Assembly (NCBI RefSeq): GCF_029382255.1
Contig: NZ_JARLLG010000007.1
Span: 1-64,000 of the forward strand
Source: Isoptericola croceus
GTDB taxonomy: Bacteria; Actinomycetota; Actinomycetes; Actinomycetales; Cellulomonadaceae
Direction: 5' to 3'
Length of the DNA stretch: 64,000 bases
The position numbers were made by a program, and so were the translations under genes. Positions within the stretch are counted from its first letter, which is position 1; every line of letters begins with the position of its first letter. Below the pieces are notes generated by a model. The model saw nothing but the letters and a program-made list of their open reading frames with translations. It had not been told where the DNA came from and did not search any database. Shown in pieces: positions 17,668 to 26,502 of this stretch.

Positions 17668-20600
17668 ATGACCGGCGGCTACGTCTCGTTGCACACGCAC
17701 TCGGACTACTCCGCGCTGGACGGTCTGGCCTCGGTGGGCGACTACGTCGCCGCCGCGGCCCGTGATGGTCAGCCTGCCTTGGCGATCACCGACCACGGCA
17801 CCCTGGCCGGTGCGTGGCAGCTCACCGAGGCCGCGCAGGCCGCGGGCATCAAGCCCATCGTCGGACTCGAGGCCTACCTGGCGTTCGGTGACCGACACCA
17901 GCGGGGTACCGGGCCCGTCGATCCCGACGACGGCGACAACGAGACCGCCCGCGACACGCGCAAGGCCAAGCGGGACAAGTCCTACATGCACCTGACGCTG
18001 CTGGCCGCCACCGAGACCGGATGGGCGAACCTGGTGCGGATCGCCAACGCCGCCACCGAGTCGTTCTGGACCAAGCCGCGGATCGACTACGACCTGGTCG
18101 CCGAGCACGCCGAGGGCATCATCGTGCTGACCGGCTGCCTGGGAGGCCCGCTGGCCTACTACCTGAACCGGGCTGTGCTGAGCGAGCGCCGGGCCGAGCG
18201 GCTGCACCACGAGGGCAAGGCCAGCGAGGCGAGCGCCGAGTCTCGCGCCGCCGCCGAGCTGCGCGCCACCGCGCGTGACCAGCTGGCCCAGATCATCGCC
18301 GCCGTCGGCCGCGAGAACGTCTACGTCGAGGTCATGGACCACGGCATCGAAGCTCAGCACCGGGTCACCGACTCCCTGCGGGAGCTGGCTGCCGAGTTCG
18401 ACGTACCGCTGGTGGCGACCAACGACGCTCACTACCTCTCGGTCGACGATGAGCGCACGCATGCCGCCTGGCTGGCCAACTCCTCGGGCAAGACGCTCGA
18501 GGACCCGAAGCGGTTCGCGTTCCACGGTCACGGGCACCACTTCCGCACCGAGGAGGAGATGCGGGCCCTGTTCGACGGCGCGCAGTGGTGGCAGGAGGCT
18601 GTCGACAACACCGTCAAGATCGCCGAGCGCTGCGCCGAGCGCACCCTGCCGGCACCGCGGGTGCGCATGCCGTCCTTCCCCACGCCGGACGGATTCGCCG
18701 ACTCGACCGCCTACCTCAAGCACCTGGTGTCCGTCGGTGCGGTGCGCCGCTACAGTGACGAGTCCGCGACGTCGACCAAGGACCTTCCCGACGAGGTGCG
18801 CGCCCGGCTGCGCTACGAGTTCGAGGTGATCAAGTCCTCAGGGTTCGGGGACTACTTCCTGATCGTGGCCGACGTGATCTCCTGGGCCCGTGACCAGGGC
18901 ATCCTGGTCGGACCCGGGCGCGGGTCCGCTGCCGGGTCGCTGGTGGCGTACGCCCTGGGTATCACGAACATCGACCCGTTGCGCCACAACCTGCTGTTCG
19001 AGCGGTTCCTGGACCCGCAGCGCGCCGGCCTGCCCGACATCGACGTCGACTTCGCCAAGTCTCGCCGCACCGAGGTTCTGCGGTACTTCGCGACCCGTTG
19101 GGACTGGCACAACGTCGCCCAGCTCGGTTCGTTCGGCGTCAAGCGCACCAAGGCGGTCATCCGCGACGCGGCCCGGGTGCTCGGGTTCGAGCAGTCGATG
19201 GCCAACGCGCTGTGCAAGAAGGTCGCGATGAAGGGGGCCAAGCCGTACCCGCTGACCCGGGTCGACGACCCGGACGATCCTGCGACCGAGGCGTTCCGGC
19301 GCCAGGTCGCAGGCGATCCTGAGCGAGCCGTGCAGGTACTGGAACTGGCGCGCGGCATGGAGAACCGGATCGCCTCTGCCTCGACCCACCCGTGCGGGGT
19401 GGTGCTGTCCGACGAGCCGCTGGACGCGCTGGTGCCGATGCGCCGCGACAACGGCGCCGTTCTGGATGCTCCGCGCATCACCGAGTGGGACGGCCCGGAC
19501 GTCGAGGCCTTCGGTCTGGTCAAGATGGACTTCCTGGTGCTGCGCAACCTCGACATCGCCGCCGAGGCAGTGCGCATGGTCGAGGCCAACACCGGCGAGA
19601 ACGTCGATGTCGACGCCCTGGACCCGGACCGTCCGGACCGCCCGGAACGGGCGGCTGCGGTCTGGACGATGCTGCAGTCAGGCCGCACCGCCGGGGTGTT
19701 CCAGCTGGACTCCTCGGGGATGACCAAGCTGTGCGAACAGGTCGCGCCGGGCACGATCGACGACCTGTCGGCCCTGGTGGCGCTGTTCCGGCCCGGGCCG
19801 CTCGGCCAGGGCATGCACACCCGCTACGCCGACCGAAAGAACGGCCGCGAGGAGGTGTCCTACGACTACCTGACGACGGACCCGGGCGAACAGGCGGCGA
19901 TCGCCTCGGTGCTCGGGTCGACGTACGGCACGGTGCTGTACCAGGAGCAGCTCATGCTGCTCGGGTCGGTCGTGGCAGGCTTCGGCGCCTCGGAGAAGAA
20001 CCGGCTGCGCAAGGCGGTGGCGAAGAAGAAGGCCGCCGAGCTCGCCGAGCTGGCCCAGCTGTGGTTCGACGGCGGCATGCGTCCGACGGTGGACGACGAC
20101 GGTCACGAGATCTCCCCGGCGTTCTCTCGGGCGACGCTGGAACGTCTGTGGGCGACCTTCGAGGCCTCGGGGGAGTACCTGTTCAACAAGTCGCACTCGG
20201 CCGCGTACGGCCAGGTCGCCTACGTCACGGCCTACCTCAAGGCGAACTGGCCGGCGGAGTACGGCGCTGCGGTGCTGGCCTGCACCGACGGCAAGGTCAA
20301 GCGTGCCGCGTCGCTGGTCGACCTCGAGGCCGAAGGGCTCACGGTGCTCGCCCCGGACGTCAACCGCGCCGCGGTGACCACCTCGACCGACGGCACCGAC
20401 ATCCTGCTCGGCCTGGCGGAGATCGCCGGGGTGGGAAAGAACGCGGCGACCATCGTCGCCGAGCGCGACCGGGCGGGGGTGTTCACCTCGCTGGCCGACT
20501 TCGTGGTGCGGATGCGTGCGAGTGCTGAACCTCTGCCCGTCTCGGTGGTGGAGGCGCTGATCGGCGCCGGAGCCCTGGACGCCTTCGGCCCCCGCCTGGG

Positions 20601-21816
20601 CATGATGATGTCCGTCCGCGCGATCTCCGGCGACCTCGACATGGCCCCGCCTGTCCTGGACGCCGAGTGGGGCGTCGTCGAGCGCTCGGCGCGCCAGCGT
20701 GAGCTGCTGGGCTGCGTGCTGGGTACGCACCCGTTGGTGGCGCTGCGCGATCAGGTGCGCGCCTGGCGCCCACCGATGCCGCAGGGGGCCAACGCCACGA
20801 CCAGGCGCACCGTGCACCCACTGCACAAGATCACCGGAGACGGCGCAGCGCTGACGCTGGGGGTGCTGGCCGACTGGACGGAGCGGTCGTACGCCCGTGG
20901 CCGGATGGCCACCGCCCGGTTGGAGGGTTCGCGCTCGACGATGGAGCTGGTGGCGTTCGACGACGAGCTGCGCCGCATCACCGAGTCCTGGGGCGCGAGC
21001 CCACAGCCGGGCGACCTAGTGGGGGTCTCCGGGCAGGTCAACACCCGTGAACGGGAGGTCACCAGCGTCGACGAGTCCGGTGCGGAGCGGACCGAGACGC
21101 AGACGACCACGAGTCTGGTGGTGCGCCACCTGTGGCCGGTCGAGGTCGACGACGACGCCCACGTCGAGGTGCCGCCTGCCACGGCGCGGCCCGCCCTGCG
21201 GGTCATCGACGGTGCGCTGGGCCAGGACGCGCGCGAGACGGCGGACAGTGCGGAGCCGGTGAGCCCGACCCGCGCCGACGGCGCCCCGCCCTGGGACGAC
21301 GAGCCCGCCGTGGGCCCAGAGCCAGGCGACGCGGATAGCACGCCGTACGACGACGCCTACGCCTATGACGGACCCCAGATCCTCCCCGACGCCTCGGACG
21401 ACTTCGGCGACGGCGCCCCGGCCGCGCGCAGCGCGAAGCCGGTCGACCGGTCTCCGGCTGCCCGAGGAGCGCACGAGTGGGTGCCGGTGCTGGTCCTGCG
21501 GGCCGGCGCCCTGCTGTGGAGCGAGGCCCGCGAAGCGAGCGGCGCCCCGGTGCGCGAGGTGCTGACGGCACTGCGGGGCGTGCGACCGCCTGAGTCCTAC
21601 GGGTCGTGGGTCAGAGTCCTGGACGGCGTGGGCGCGGTCGTGGTCCGCAGCGGCACCGATCACCTGGGCCCCGCCGACGAGTACGAGATGGCGGCAGCGC
21701 GCGACGCGATCGCCTCGTCTCAGCGTGCATGGGTGCAGGTCTCCTCGCCCGTCGTCAAGACCGAGGCTCGGCGCCCCGCATCTCGGCGACGCATCTCTGG
21801 CGACGCGGCCGCGTGA
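17668..21816 (+). CDS. dnaE: DNA polymerase III alpha subunit
   Basis: 1382 residues. ATG 17668 is preferred because AGGAAGG lies about 11 bases upstream; ATG 17659 sits too close to it. The PHP domain opens with SLHTHSDYSALDG and includes ITDHGTL and TNDAHYL. The palm carries GPGRGSAAGSLVAYALGI and the catalytic PDIDVDF near residue 456. Thumb, fingers, helix-hairpin-helix (EIAGVGKNAA) and an OB domain (GVLADWTERSY) follow in normal order. The last 230 or so residues are an acidic, unusual extension. It should replicate the element or fill in after transfer. Many elements lack their own polymerase, so its presence is notable. Confidence 0.92.
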   Translation: MTGGYVSLHTHSDYSALDGLASVGDYVAAAARDGQPALAITDHGTLAGAWQLTEAAQAAGIKPIVGLEAYLAFGDRHQRGTGPVDPDDGDNETARDTRKAKRDKSYMHLTLLAATETGWANLVRIANAATESFWTKPRIDYDLVAEHAEGIIVLTGCLGGPLAYYLNRAVLSERRAERLHHEGKASEASAESRAAAELRATARDQLAQIIAAVGRENVYVEVMDHGIEAQHRVTDSLRELAAEFDVPLVATNDAHYLSVDDERTHAAWLANSSGKTLEDPKRFAFHGHGHHFRTEEEMRALFDGAQWWQEAVDNTVKIAERCAERTLPAPRVRMPSFPTPDGFADSTAYLKHLVSVGAVRRYSDESATSTKDLPDEVRARLRYEFEVIKSSGFGDYFLIVADVISWARDQGILVGPGRGSAAGSLVAYALGITNIDPLRHNLLFERFLDPQRAGLPDIDVDFAKSRRTEVLRYFATRWDWHNVAQLGSFGVKRTKAVIRDAARVLGFEQSMANALCKKVAMKGAKPYPLTRVDDPDDPATEAFRRQVAGDPERAVQVLELARGMENRIASASTHPCGVVLSDEPLDALVPMRRDNGAVLDAPRITEWDGPDVEAFGLVKMDFLVLRNLDIAAEAVRMVEANTGENVDVDALDPDRPDRPERAAAVWTMLQSGRTAGVFQLDSSGMTKLCEQVAPGTIDDLSALVALFRPGPLGQGMHTRYADRKNGREEVSYDYLTTDPGEQAAIASVLGSTYGTVLYQEQLMLLGSVVAGFGASEKNRLRKAVAKKKAAELAELAQLWFDGGMRPTVDDDGHEISPAFSRATLERLWATFEASGEYLFNKSHSAAYGQVAYVTAYLKANWPAEYGAAVLACTDGKVKRAASLVDLEAEGLTVLAPDVNRAAVTTSTDGTDILLGLAEIAGVGKNAATIVAERDRAGVFTSLADFVVRMRASAEPLPVSVVEALIGAGALDAFGPRLGMMMSVRAISGDLDMAPPVLDAEWGVVERSARQRELLGCVLGTHPLVALRDQVRAWRPPMPQGANATTRRTVHPLHKITGDGAALTLGVLADWTERSYARGRMATARLEGSRSTMELVAFDDELRRITESWGASPQPGDLVGVSGQVNTREREVTSVDESGAERTETQTTTSLVVRHLWPVEVDDDAHVEVPPATARPALRVIDGALGQDARETADSAEPVSPTRADGAPPWDDEPAVGPEPGDADSTPYDDAYAYDGPQILPDASDDFGDGAPAARSAKPVDRSPAARGAHEWVPVLVLRAGALLWSEAREASGAPVREVLTALRGVRPPESYGSWVRVLDGVGAVVVRSGTDHLGPADEYEMAAARDAIASSQRAWVQVSSPVVKTEARRPASRRRISGDAAA

Positions 21817-21944
21817 TGTCATCACCGCCACATGCCGGTCCCTAGGTACAGGTAGAGGACGACGTCGTGTCGGACTCGACCCGGCATCAGGTTCGTGGTG
21901 TCGGCACCCCAGCCCTGCGGGGCACGACAGACAAGGCAGCACCC

Positions 21945-22400
21945 ATGAACGCGATCACCTTCGTCGGCAACCTCACCCGCGACCCCGAGGTCGTGCACTC
22001 CGAGTCGGGCATGGCCCGCGCCCGTATCTCCATCGCCCTCGACCTGCCGCCGGCCCGCGACGGCCAGAACGAGCGCGACCCCGAGTTCCGCAACATCACC
22101 GTGTTCGGCAAGCAGGCCGAGAACGTCGGCGAGTCCCTGTCCAAGGGTGACCGCATCGTCGTGGTCGGCCGCTCGGAGACCTACCAGCGTGACGTCGAGA
22201 TCGACGGCGAGGACAAGAAGGTCACGATCACCTCCTACGTCGCCCAGCACATCGGGCCCGAGCTGCGGTTCGCCACGGCCAGCCCGACCCGCAACCCGAA
22301 GGGTGATGACCAGAGCGCGGCGAAGCCCGCCGCGAAGACGGCGTCCAAGCCGAAGGCGAAGGCCGCTGCCGCGCCCGCGGACGAGGACGACGACTTCTGA
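21945..22400 (+). CDS. ssb: Single-stranded DNA-binding protein
   Basis: 151 residues from ATG 21945 (MNAITFVGNLTRDPEV). The OB-fold spans residues 1-110, with FRNITVFGKQAENVGESLSKGDRI split by normal SSB spacing. A flexible Lys/Ala linker leads to the acidic tip DEDDDF, which in SSBs binds partner proteins such as polymerase and nucleases. An in-frame start at 21867 would add an unlikely extension. It coats single strands formed in replication or transfer and follows dnaE closely. Confidence 0.92.
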   Translation: MNAITFVGNLTRDPEVVHSESGMARARISIALDLPPARDGQNERDPEFRNITVFGKQAENVGESLSKGDRIVVVGRSETYQRDVEIDGEDKKVTITSYVAQHIGPELRFATASPTRNPKGDDQSAAKPAAKTASKPKAKAAAAPADEDDDF

Positions 22401-22423
22401 TCCTCGCGAAGCGCACAGCACGG

Positions 22424-22458
22424 GCCGGGCAGGTCTGGCTGCGGGCGGCCTGCCCGGC
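22424..22458 (+). terminator. Terminator-like hairpin followed by the shared 14-mer
   Basis: Ten-base perfect arms at 22424-22433 and 22449-22458. GCTTCGTGTGCATG follows at 22457-22470, as after the hairpin at 2742-2780. Confidence 0.5.
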
Positions 22459-22494
22459 TTCGTGTGCATGAAACCTGGTGAGGAGGTGGAGCGA

Positions 22495-23616
22495 GTGCCG
22501 AGCGATACGAATACCAGCACCGGCGCGGAGTCGCTGGCCGGGCAGACGTCAGCGAGCCCCGCGTCTGCGGCGAGTCCGCAGACCGATCCCACGGCGGTGG
22601 TGAGCTTTCCCGACGACGACGGGCGCTCCGCGTCGAGCGGCACCTCGCCGTCCGATCCGACGTCGGCCGTCGACCCGCCAGCCGACGAGAGCGACGGCGA
22701 ACAGCACACCCTCGCCGCACCGCCGCGCGAGACCGCACCCGAGTCGGGCGTGCACGCGCTGTTCGGGCTGTCGAGCCCGGTGTCCGGCCCGACACCCGTG
22801 GTCCGGACGGCTCGGCACCGAGCGACCCACCCGAAGGATGCGCCGCTGCTGCGCACCACGGGCCAGACCGTGGCGTTCCGCCTCGGCGTGCGATGGGTGC
22901 GCCTCGTGGCCGCCGTCCTGATCGTGGTCGTGGTGATCGGCGGCGCGCTGGCCGGTCTGCGCCTGGCTGGCCTCGACCCCATCATGATCGGCGCTCAACG
23001 TGACGCGCTGGCTGCCAAGGTCGAGGCCCAACGCCGGCAGGCCGCCGCCACGCAGGCTGAGTACACCCGTGAGAAGCTCGCCGACCTGGAGGCGTCAGCC
23101 TCGTACTATCGCGAGCTGTTCGAGCAGGAACGGATCGCTGAGGCCGAGGCCGCCGCGCAGGCTGAGGCCGAAGCGAAAGCGAAGAAGGAGAAGGAGGCCC
23201 GGGAGGCCAAGGGGGAGAAGGCGAAGGAGCGGCGCGAAGCCGAGGAGGCTCAGCGCGAGCAGGAGACCAGTTCTTCGGGCGGACGGACCTCCTCGGGCGG
23301 CGACTCGAAGCCCGAAGCGCAGCCTGACCCAGCACCGAAGCCCGAGCCAGCACCGGAGCCGAAGCCCGAGCCGGACCCCGAACCTCGGCGCGCCACCGCC
23401 AGCGCTCAGGTGACCTGCACCGACAACGCGAGCGTCACCTTCACCGCCACCGGTGGAGGCGACGTCAAGCTCAGCATCTCCGGGGCAGGGTCAGCCTCCG
23501 GCTCCGGCGGCTCGTCGGTCTCTCGGACCGTGTCCGGCTCGGGGACGTTCACCGCCAGCGCCTCGGCGAACTCGAGCGTGCGGATCTCCCAGTCCTGGAC
23601 CGGGAGCTGTTCGTGA
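22495..23616 (+). CDS. Single-pass membrane protein with coiled coil and Pro-rich stalk
   Basis: 373 residues from GTG 22495, with GAGGAGG upstream. Residues 1-130 are Ser/Asp-rich. One membrane helix lies near 138-160 (LVAAVLIVVVVIGGALAGL), then a charged coiled coil (residues 170-260, rich in EAEA and KEKE), a Pro-Lys-Glu stalk, and a C-terminal domain of about 75 residues with one Cys pair (VTCTDN and SWTGSCS). It resembles cell-surface transfer or entry-exclusion type proteins in build only. The next gene overlaps by GTGA. Confidence 0.65.
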   Translation: MPSDTNTSTGAESLAGQTSASPASAASPQTDPTAVVSFPDDDGRSASSGTSPSDPTSAVDPPADESDGEQHTLAAPPRETAPESGVHALFGLSSPVSGPTPVVRTARHRATHPKDAPLLRTTGQTVAFRLGVRWVRLVAAVLIVVVVIGGALAGLRLAGLDPIMIGAQRDALAAKVEAQRRQAAATQAEYTREKLADLEASASYYRELFEQERIAEAEAAAQAEAEAKAKKEKEAREAKGEKAKERREAEEAQREQETSSSGGRTSSGGDSKPEAQPDPAPKPEPAPEPKPEPDPEPRRATASAQVTCTDNASVTFTATGGGDVKLSISGAGSASGSGGSSVSRTVSGSGTFTASASANSSVRISQSWTGSCS

Positions 23617-24047
23617 GCACCGAGCTGACAGCTTGGGCGGCGCAGCTCCCGGTCATCGTGGCCGTGGTCGTCCTGGCCTTGCTGCTGATCTGGGCCGGGC
23701 CGGTGATCCGGGGGATGTTCGTCCCGCCGCGCGACCCGGCACGCCGGTTCTCTGACGCTCAGCGGCACGCCATGTTCGTGCGCGCTGGGATGCGCTGCGA
23801 GCACAAGCCGCTGCTCGGCCCGCGCTGCTCCGCGCGCCCCACCCAGGGCGACCACGTCTACCCCTGGTCCAAGGGCGGGGCCACCGCCATGTCGAACGCC
23901 CAGGGCCTGTGCGCGCGGCACAACCGCCGCAAGAGCGACCGGGTGCCGGGGGCCTTGTACATGTACAGGCTGCAGCGTCGTCGACGCCGGTACTTCCCCG
24001 CCGGGGAGCCCACCGACGTCGTGTGGCGCCAAGGCCTGGCCCGATGA
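23613..24047 (+). CDS. Membrane-anchored HNH endonuclease
   Basis: 144 residues from GTG 23613, overlapping the previous stop. Residues 12-34 form one membrane helix (LPVIVAVVVLALLLIWAG). The rest is an HNH domain: Cys in MRCEH and PRC, GDHVYPWSKGG, then an Asn and CARHNRRKSD. The usual HNH role is metal-dependent DNA cutting. A membrane tether is unusual and suggests action on DNA passing the membrane. Pairing with the previous membrane protein supports a shared complex, by inference. Confidence 0.75.
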   Translation: MSTELTAWAAQLPVIVAVVVLALLLIWAGPVIRGMFVPPRDPARRFSDAQRHAMFVRAGMRCEHKPLLGPRCSARPTQGDHVYPWSKGGATAMSNAQGLCARHNRRKSDRVPGALYMYRLQRRRRRYFPAGEPTDVVWRQGLAR

Positions 24048-24067
24048 CGCGCCACCAGGAGGAGACC

Positions 24068-24313
24068 ATGCTGACGACCACCGAGACGAAGACCTCACGC
24101 GAGCTTCTGCGAGAGTCCGACGACGCCCGCGACGCTGCCACGCTCGCCCGCGCCCAACTGGCGATGTGGGCCACCCTCGCTGCACGCCCCGGCGACGGTG
24201 CCAAGATCGCCACGCTCGACGACGACGAGCTCACCGACCTGCTCAGCTCCGACCCCGTCCGCCAGCGGCGGATCCTGGACGCGATGCCCGTCGTCGCAGG
24301 CCACTGGGACTGA
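24068..24313 (+). CDS. Small helical protein
   Basis: 81 residues from ATG 24068 with AGGAGGAG upstream. Nearly all helical and acidic (SRELLRESDDARDAATLA, LTDLLSSDPVRQRRILD). Family unknown. Confidence 0.6.
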   Translation: MLTTTETKTSRELLRESDDARDAATLARAQLAMWATLAARPGDGAKIATLDDDELTDLLSSDPVRQRRILDAMPVVAGHWD

Positions 24314-24323
24314 GGCTGGGCGG

Positions 24324-24359
24324 GGGCGCAGGGCCGGGCCCGCTCCAACCTGCCGGTCA
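24324..24359 (+). promoter_or_regulatory. Element promoter, class I, leaderless
   Basis: GGGCGC at 24324-24329, 13 bp, CTCCAAC at 24343-24349, 9 bp, ATG at 24359. Confidence 0.7.
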
Positions 24360-24970
24360 TGAGCGCCAACGTCTGGTTCACCTCCGACGTGCACTTCGGG
24401 CACGAGTACGTCGCCCGGCTGCGCGGTTTCGACACCGCGGCCGAGCACGACGAGGCCGTGTGCGACGCGCTGCACGGCCACATCGGCCCCAAGGACACCG
24501 TGTGGTGGCTCGGCGACCTGGCTACTTCGGCGCCCGGGCGCGCGCTGTCGTTCATCGGCGCGCTGGAGGCCACGCACCACCTCGTGGCCGGCAACCACGA
24601 CCGCGTGCACCCCATGCACCGCAAGGCGCACAACCACCAGCGCGACTACCTCGAGGTGTTCGCCTCCGTCTCCGCGGCCGCGCGACGTCGTATCGACCGC
24701 CGCGAGGTGCTGCTGAGCCACTTCCCGTACGACACCGGTGACGACCAGGCCGACCACCCGGCCGCCGACGGCACGCCCCAGGTGCGCCACACCCAGTGGC
24801 GGCTGCCCGACGAGGGCCGCTGGCTGCTGCACGGGCACACCCACCTGGCCGACCAGGTGCGCCACGATCACCAGATCCACGTCGGCTGGGACGCCTGGTC
24901 CCGGCCCGTGCACCTCGACGAGATCGCCGAGTTGATCCGTCAGGGAGAGCAGGGCGGGTCGGCAGCATGA
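24359..24970 (+). CDS. Calcineurin-like metallophosphoesterase
   Basis: 203 residues, leaderless start. The five metal-site blocks are present: D10-x-H12, GD near 52-53, GNHD at 78-81, an LLSHFPYD block near 121, and GHTH near 160. Small single-domain enzymes of this kind cleave phosphodiesters or phosphomonoesters; the substrate is not predictable. Its stop overlaps the next start (ATGA). Confidence 0.85.
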   Translation: MSANVWFTSDVHFGHEYVARLRGFDTAAEHDEAVCDALHGHIGPKDTVWWLGDLATSAPGRALSFIGALEATHHLVAGNHDRVHPMHRKAHNHQRDYLEVFASVSAAARRRIDRREVLLSHFPYDTGDDQADHPAADGTPQVRHTQWRLPDEGRWLLHGHTHLADQVRHDHQIHVGWDAWSRPVHLDEIAELIRQGEQGGSAA

Positions 24971-25104
24971 TCCGCAAGATCCTGCGCGCCGCGGGCGCCA
25001 AGATCGTCGGCCCGGCGCCCTCGGGCGACCGCAAGGATCCGATGCGGGCCCACGACGGCGCGCCGACCGTGACCGACTCCCGTGGACCAGGAGGGCCCCG
25101 ATGA
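24967..25104 (+). CDS. Very small basic protein
   Basis: 45 residues between two four-base overlaps (ATG 24967 over the previous stop, and its stop over ATG 25101). This coupling is the main reason to accept it. Sequence starts MIRKILRAAGAKIVG. Function unknown. Confidence 0.5.
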   Translation: MIRKILRAAGAKIVGPAPSGDRKDPMRAHDGAPTVTDSRGPGGPR

Positions 25105-25484
25105 GCTACTGCCGGTTGTCCAGCGAAGACTTCGCCAGCGACGTCTACGTCTACGAGTCCGACGAGGGCTGGGTGGTCCACGTGGCCGCGTCTCGGCACC
25201 GCACGGCCGAACCGATGCCGGCCCCGATCGGCGTCGACCCGGCCGTCGACCCGCACGGCTGGGCCGCGGCCTACCTGCGCCGCCACGCCGAGGTCGCCCG
25301 CATCATCGACGCCGCCGAGCTGGTGGCCATCGGCGGACCGTACGACGGACGCTCCTTCATCGAGGACACGGCGACGATGTGCGCCGACCGGCTCGTCAAG
25401 ATCGTCGCTGCCGGGTACCGCGTGCCCGACGGCGTCATCGACAACCTGCGCGCCGAGCACGAGGAGATGGCCACCGATGCCTAA
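25101..25484 (+). CDS. Unknown small protein
   Basis: 127 residues from ATG 25101 with GGAGG upstream. A beta-rich N-terminus (DVYVYESDEGWVVHVAASR) is followed by two helices (AAAYLRRHAEVARIID). It is found here at the end of a coupled three-gene run behind the phosphoesterase. Family not recognised beyond a general likeness to phage and plasmid accessory proteins. Confidence 0.65.
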   Translation: MSYCRLSSEDFASDVYVYESDEGWVVHVAASRHRTAEPMPAPIGVDPAVDPHGWAAAYLRRHAEVARIIDAAELVAIGGPYDGRSFIEDTATMCADRLVKIVAAGYRVPDGVIDNLRAEHEEMATDA

Positions 25485-25537
25485 GAGCTCATTTCAGAAT
25501 GAGCGGCGTGTCCGCTATGCCGGGCCGACGTCGTAGC

Positions 25538-25573
25538 GGGCGCAGCGTCCGCGACGCTCCAACATCGTGGTCA
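25538..25573 (+). promoter_or_regulatory. Element promoter, class I, leaderless
   Basis: GGGCGC at 25538-25543, 13 bp, CTCCAAC at 25557-25563, 9 bp, ATG at 25573. Confidence 0.7.
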
Positions 25574-26184
25574 TGAGCACCCCGACGCTGCCTTCGATGG
25601 CCGACCGGTTCGCCGCCGACGTCGCCGAGCACGAGCTGACCGTCCTGCACGACGACGGGCTGTACCGCCACATCCGGCTGGCCAAGCCCGGCACCGGCGT
25701 GCGCGGCTTCCAGCTGGTCACCTGGCCCGGCTACCTGGCCTACACCGGCGACATGGGCGCGTACACGTTCGCCCGCGAGGCCGACATGTTCGCCTGGTTC
25801 GGCACCGGACGCCCGAACCTGGGCTACTGGGGAGAGAAGGTCACGGCCGTCGACCGCCACGCCGCCGTCGTCGAGTACGACGAGGGGCACGCCGTGTCGA
25901 GACTGCGCGAGTACCTGACCGAGGAGCCCGAGTGGGCCGGCCGCAGCCGCGAGACATGGCACCGTCTGGTCTCCACCTTCGCGACCAACGAGGACCTGCA
26001 CGACGAGACCACGTTCCGTCAGGCCCTGGACGAGTTCGACGTCGAGCACGACGCCGGGCTGACCGACACCGGGGAGTGGGACCTGACCTGTTGGTCGTTC
26101 CGCTTCGAGTGGGCGTGCCATGCGATCCCGTGGGCCATCGCCCGCTACCGCGACCACGTCGGACACCTCGAGGCAGCCGCATGA
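25573..26184 (+). CDS. Conserved phage/plasmid accessory protein
   Basis: 203 residues. The promoter spacing places the start at ATG 25573 rather than GTG 25567. The centre (FQLVTWPGYLAYTGDMG, then a Tyr-Thr-Phe-x-R and D-M-F-x-W-F segment) matches a motif I recall from hypothetical proteins of many phages and plasmids. A C-terminal aromatic helix follows (CWSFRFEWACHAIPWAI). No function is established that I know of. Confidence 0.7.
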   Translation: MSTPTLPSMADRFAADVAEHELTVLHDDGLYRHIRLAKPGTGVRGFQLVTWPGYLAYTGDMGAYTFAREADMFAWFGTGRPNLGYWGEKVTAVDRHAAVVEYDEGHAVSRLREYLTEEPEWAGRSRETWHRLVSTFATNEDLHDETTFRQALDEFDVEHDAGLTDTGEWDLTCWSFRFEWACHAIPWAIARYRDHVGHLEAAA

Positions 26185-26230
26185 GCCTCATCAAGCCCGA
26201 GGAGGCCGCAGATGAGTGACACCGCTGACG

Positions 26231-26266
26231 GGGCGCAGGAGGTGCCGCGCTCCAACCTGCCGGGTA
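26231..26266 (+). promoter_or_regulatory. Element promoter, class I, leaderless, inside an alternative reading frame
   Basis: GGGCGC at 26231-26236, 13 bp, CTCCAAC at 26250-26256, 9 bp, ATG at 26266. If translation began at ATG 26212 the promoter itself would be coding. Confidence 0.7.
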
Positions 26267-26502
26267 TGAGTCCGACCAGCACGTGCCTCGCGCCCGCCGG
26301 GCTGCGCCGCGTCTACACGCTCGCCTACGACGGCGCGCCGGCGATGGGCGGTGGAGCCCACACGATCAGGATCGGCGCCGAGATGGCCACGCTTGACCAG
26401 GCCCAACGCGCCCTGGCGAATCTGCCGCGACGCGAGAACAAGCCCGCGCTGCGGATCGAATCACGCCTGGTGGGACCGTGGGAGGTCGTCGCCGATGAGT
26501 GA
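26266..26502 (+). CDS. Small unknown protein with two possible starts
   Basis: 78 residues from the leaderless ATG 26266 (MSPTSTCLAPAGLRRVY). The same frame has an upstream ATG at 26212 with GAGGAGG eight bases before it, which would give 96 residues when read from the upstream operon. Both may be used under different transcripts. The fold looks alpha/beta (VYTLAYDG, IRIGAEMATLDQAQRALAN). Overlaps the next gene by eight bases. Confidence 0.6.
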   Translation: MSPTSTCLAPAGLRRVYTLAYDGAPAMGGGAHTIRIGAEMATLDQAQRALANLPRRENKPALRIESRLVGPWEVVADE

